Shown here: positions 4,562 through 7,172 of the stretch, piece by piece
Numbering within the stretch: position 1 is the first letter of the stretch
Layout: each line of letters begins with the position of its first letter
Source of the DNA: Amphritea sp.
Lineage (GTDB): Bacteria; Pseudomonadota; Gammaproteobacteria; Pseudomonadales; Balneatricaceae
Direction: 5' to 3'
DNA length: 7,172 bases
Assembly (NCBI GenBank): GCA_018067325.1
Contig: JAGPUU010000010.1
Location: 1 to 7,172, forward strand
The notes under the pieces: model-generated
What the model saw: only the letters and a program-made list of their open reading frames with translations
Databases searched by the model: none
What the model was told of the DNA's origin: nothing
Position numbers and translations under genes: made by a program

Positions 4562-6982
4562 ATGAAGTTTAATTTCCGCCACAGAATTGCATTTAAGCAA
4601 GCGGTTATCGTACTAACAGTCTCCTTGTTACTAGGACTAATCTCTACCTGCGTACAGATTTACCTGGACCTTAAACAGGAGCGGAGTAACTTCACCGCCG
4701 GAATAGAGCAAACCATTGCCCTACATTGCGATGCTGCTATTGAGGCCGTATACAACCTCGATCCAAAACAGGCTGAAAGTATTACGACAGTTTTAACGAC
4801 GACTTCAGAGATTTATCACGCCCAGTTGATTGATGATTTTGGCGATATCCTGGCAGAAAGTAGCCGCCAGAAGACCCAACCGTCGCCCCTTGCCGTGGTG
4901 GGCAGTAATCTATTCCGTTTCAAAAGCCATATTGAAACCCCTCTTAACATTAAAGAATCAAAGAGTGGTTCCGCCACCCTGATTATTGATATTGATACCG
5001 CACTTATTGCTGGCAACTTTGTCCGGCGGACATTTAACAGCATGGCGCTGGGGTTACTCTATAACATAGCGCTGGCCAGCATCTTCCTATTATTGTTCTA
5101 CCGTTACCTGTCACAACCGATTCTTAACATTGCGCATTGGGTTGACCAGCTGGGTAAAAGCGATAATGTCGTTGCTCCCCCCTATGACCAGCGGGATGAA
5201 TTGGGCGATTTAGTCTCCAGTTTTGACCGGCTATGGCATGAACGCAAGCAGATGACAGACCAGCTAAACGAGACTATTCAAGACCTATCTAAAAGCGAAC
5301 ACTTTTCCCGTTCTCTGATGGAAAACGCCGGCGATGCGATGTTCCTCTGCCAGTCGGATGGCACTATTATTCAGGTCAATAATCAGGCGGCGCAGTCTTT
5401 AGCAATCGATGGCGCCGAACTCCTCGGTAAATCACTGGCACATTTCAGTAAGAACCACACCAACTCTGAGCTGGAAACTTTATTTTTAAGCATTGGTGAA
5501 AAACAGGTTAGTACCCTGGAAGACATACAGATCAGTGCCCAGGGAAAGCACTTTCCTATCGAGGCCCGCTGTATCAGAATGCACCTGCAGAATGAAGATT
5601 ACATTCTGATCCTCGCGCGGGATATCAGCGTGCGCAAAGAGGCCGAGCAGCAAATTTTTGAACTGGCCTTTTTTGATACACTGACAGGATTAGCAAACCG
5701 CAGACTCTTTATTGATCATCTTAATAGCGCCATAAAGCAGCATCAGGAAAGTCAGAATTTCGGGGCGGTACTCTATCTCGATCTGGATCGTTTTAAGACG
5801 ATTAATGACTCACTAGGCCACGGCATCGGTGATGCTATTCTCTGTGAAGTCGCCAAACGCCTAACCCAGATACTGCCTGATACATCCACTTGCGCCCGAT
5901 TTGGTGGGGATGAATTTGTTGTTCTCCTCACAGAAACAGGAAAATCTGCCGAACTCTGTGCAGAAAGCACCACTACCACCGCTTTAAAGATTCTCGAGCA
6001 GATGACCATTCCTTTCGATATTGCAGGTCACCAACTCTACTGCAGTACCAGTATCGGCATTGCCGTTTTCCCAGACCACCCCAACAACTCACTGGATATA
6101 CTGCGTCATGCTGATACTGCGCTCTACCGGGTAAAAGCTCAGGGAAGAAAAAACTTCCAATTCTTTGATCCGGAGATGCAATCTACTGCTCAGGAAAGGC
6201 TTGAATTGGAAAAAGGGCTTCATCAGGCACTTAAAAACAATGAGTTTGAGCTCTGGTATCAGCCTCAGGTAGAAAGTAATGATCAGATTGTCGGCGCTGA
6301 AGCACTGTTACGCTGGCGTCACCCCGAAAAAGGGATCATTTTACCGGGCAACTTTATCAGTATCGCTGAAGAGAGCGGTCAGATTGTTGAGATAGGTAAC
6401 TGGGTCTTGAAGCGGGCGATAGCACAACTCTCCGACTGGCATAAACAGGGGTTACCCGAGACATTCAAACGCTTGGCAATCAACATCAGTCCTTTGCAAT
6501 TTATGCAGGTCGATTTTGTCGATTGTTTATTGGAAATGTTGAACGAGAAAGAGATTCCGGGGCAGTTGGTAGAGTTAGAGATCACTGAAAACATGCTGCT
6601 TAATAACTTTGATATTGCCAGTAATAAGATGAAACTGCTAAAACAAAGAGGTATCTCTTTTGCCATTGACGACTTTGGCACCGGTTATTCGTCGCTCAGA
6701 TACCTGCATTACCTGCCACTGGATATACTCAAGATAGACCGATCATTCGTTACCGGTCTGCGCCCCTCTTCTGAGCTGGCCGCTATTGTTGAGGTTATTA
6801 TCGCAACCGCTGACCGACTTAATCTTACGGTTATCGGCGAGGGCGTAGAGACCCTGAGTGAGCGAAGCGCCCTGATGGAATTGGGATGTCACTGTTTTCA
6901 GGGCTACCTGTTCTCCAAGCCGGTTATACCTGCAGTGTTCTACGATAAGTTACAAGAATCTACCCAAAGTTCGTTGATTTGA
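4562..6982 (+). CDS. Membrane-bound HAMP-PAS-GGDEF-EAL c-di-GMP turnover protein
   Basis: This 806-residue inner-membrane protein should make and/or degrade cyclic di-GMP. Order: membrane helix about 13-35, periplasmic domain about 36-157 of a type I cannot assign, membrane helix about 161-181, HAMP 182-235, PAS about 245-355, GGDEF about 365-535, EAL about 548-798. The cyclase half has LDLDRFKTIND (406-416), GHGIGD and an intact GGDEF (448-452). The RxxD inhibitory site expected five residues before it is replaced by PDTS (439-442), so product feedback there is unlikely. The phosphodiesterase half keeps every residue I can map: E580 (EAL), N641, E673 (LEITE), D703-D704 (DDFGTGYSSL), K724, D726, E760 (EGVET) and Q780. 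It may therefore be bifunctional or mainly a phosphodiesterase, with GGDEF regulating by GTP. The ATG at 4562 has AAGG seven bases upstream. It lies 33 bases after the solute-binding protein, so the two are probably one operon. Confidence 0.95.
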   Translation: MKFNFRHRIAFKQAVIVLTVSLLLGLISTCVQIYLDLKQERSNFTAGIEQTIALHCDAAIEAVYNLDPKQAESITTVLTTTSEIYHAQLIDDFGDILAESSRQKTQPSPLAVVGSNLFRFKSHIETPLNIKESKSGSATLIIDIDTALIAGNFVRRTFNSMALGLLYNIALASIFLLLFYRYLSQPILNIAHWVDQLGKSDNVVAPPYDQRDELGDLVSSFDRLWHERKQMTDQLNETIQDLSKSEHFSRSLMENAGDAMFLCQSDGTIIQVNNQAAQSLAIDGAELLGKSLAHFSKNHTNSELETLFLSIGEKQVSTLEDIQISAQGKHFPIEARCIRMHLQNEDYILILARDISVRKEAEQQIFELAFFDTLTGLANRRLFIDHLNSAIKQHQESQNFGAVLYLDLDRFKTINDSLGHGIGDAILCEVAKRLTQILPDTSTCARFGGDEFVVLLTETGKSAELCAESTTTTALKILEQMTIPFDIAGHQLYCSTSIGIAVFPDHPNNSLDILRHADTALYRVKAQGRKNFQFFDPEMQSTAQERLELEKGLHQALKNNEFELWYQPQVESNDQIVGAEALLRWRHPEKGIILPGNFISIAEESGQIVEIGNWVLKRAIAQLSDWHKQGLPETFKRLAINISPLQFMQVDFVDCLLEMLNEKEIPGQLVELEITENMLLNNFDIASNKMKLLKQRGISFAIDDFGTGYSSLRYLHYLPLDILKIDRSFVTGLRPSSELAAIVEVIIATADRLNLTVIGEGVETLSERSALMELGCHCFQGYLFSKPVIPAVFYDKLQESTQSSLI

Positions 6983-7003
6983 TACAACCGTCAATCTCCT
7001 GTT

Positions 7004-7172
7004 TCAGAACAACCCAGATCGAATCAGATCAAAGCACTCCATAATCCGGGCGACATACTGATCCTTCGGACGAAAGCTATTGCTACTCTGGCGGAGCATA
7101 TCTTGCTCCATATGGTTAAGCATTTTTTTCAGACGGTAACGATGCAGGCCAGTTGCCGCTTGAATAGGGTCT
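7004..7172 (-). CDS. C-terminal end of an unidentified protein (partial)
   Basis: A minus-strand frame is open from the window edge to a TGA at 7006-7004 and encodes the last 55 residues of a protein. The segment AATGLHRYRLKKMLNHME has the pattern of a helix-turn-helix recognition region, and the tail MECFDLIRSGLF is probably helical. I do not recognise the family; a transcriptional regulator is a guess from this short piece. It is convergent with the GGDEF-EAL gene, leaving 21 bases between the two stop codons and no visible hairpin terminator. Confidence 0.6.
   Translation of the reverse strand, partial: DPIQAATGLHRYRLKKMLNHMEQDMLRQSSNSFRPKDQYVARIMECFDLIRSGLF

Noticed and set aside
4816..5043. 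Antisense open frames within the GGDEF-EAL gene and other coding regions
   Set aside because: They lie wholly inside genes with strong domain evidence on the other strand and show no domains of their own.

Overview
The window looks like a chromosomal piece of a free-living, probably aquatic, gammaproteobacterium of moderate GC content. The best taxonomic clue is a clear YacL/UPF0231 homologue (3206-3574), a family I know from Gammaproteobacteria. A c-di-GMP enzyme with several sensory domains and short GTAG-flanked palindromes in the intergenic regions fit the same picture. I cannot name the genus.

Layout, left to right. Positions 1-72 may be the last 23 codons of a plus-strand gene, followed by about 250 bases without a recognisable gene and a very strong intrinsic terminator (322-349). 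A minus-strand AraC-type regulator with a GyrI-like ligand-binding half occupies 369-1238. A second minus-strand gene (1590-2723) encodes a 377-residue protein that I recall as the DUF6765 family. It has an H-x3-D-x3-H motif suggestive of metal binding. Between these two genes lie a hairpin terminator (1341-1372) and a block of GTAG-preceded palindromes resembling REP elements (about 1460-1584). Similar sequence recurs in the 480-base spacer upstream of that gene (2724-3205). On the plus strand follow yacL (3206-3574), a periplasmic family 3 solute-binding protein (3782-4528) and, 33 bases later, a membrane-bound HAMP-PAS-GGDEF-EAL protein (4562-6982). The right edge holds the C-terminal end of a convergent minus-strand gene (7004-7172).

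The main functional unit is the last plus-strand pair. A binding protein with no ABC-transporter permease or ATPase beside it, placed directly before a c-di-GMP enzyme with a periplasmic domain, suggests a two-protein sensory module. In it the periplasmic protein would bind a small molecule and relay its presence to the cyclase/phosphodiesterase, by analogy with NspS-MbaA of Vibrio cholerae. The other genes appear independent of it.

I found no CRISPR array, tRNA, rRNA, prophage gene or transposase gene. The least explained material is the repeat-like intergenic sequence around the DUF6765-like gene and the protein itself.
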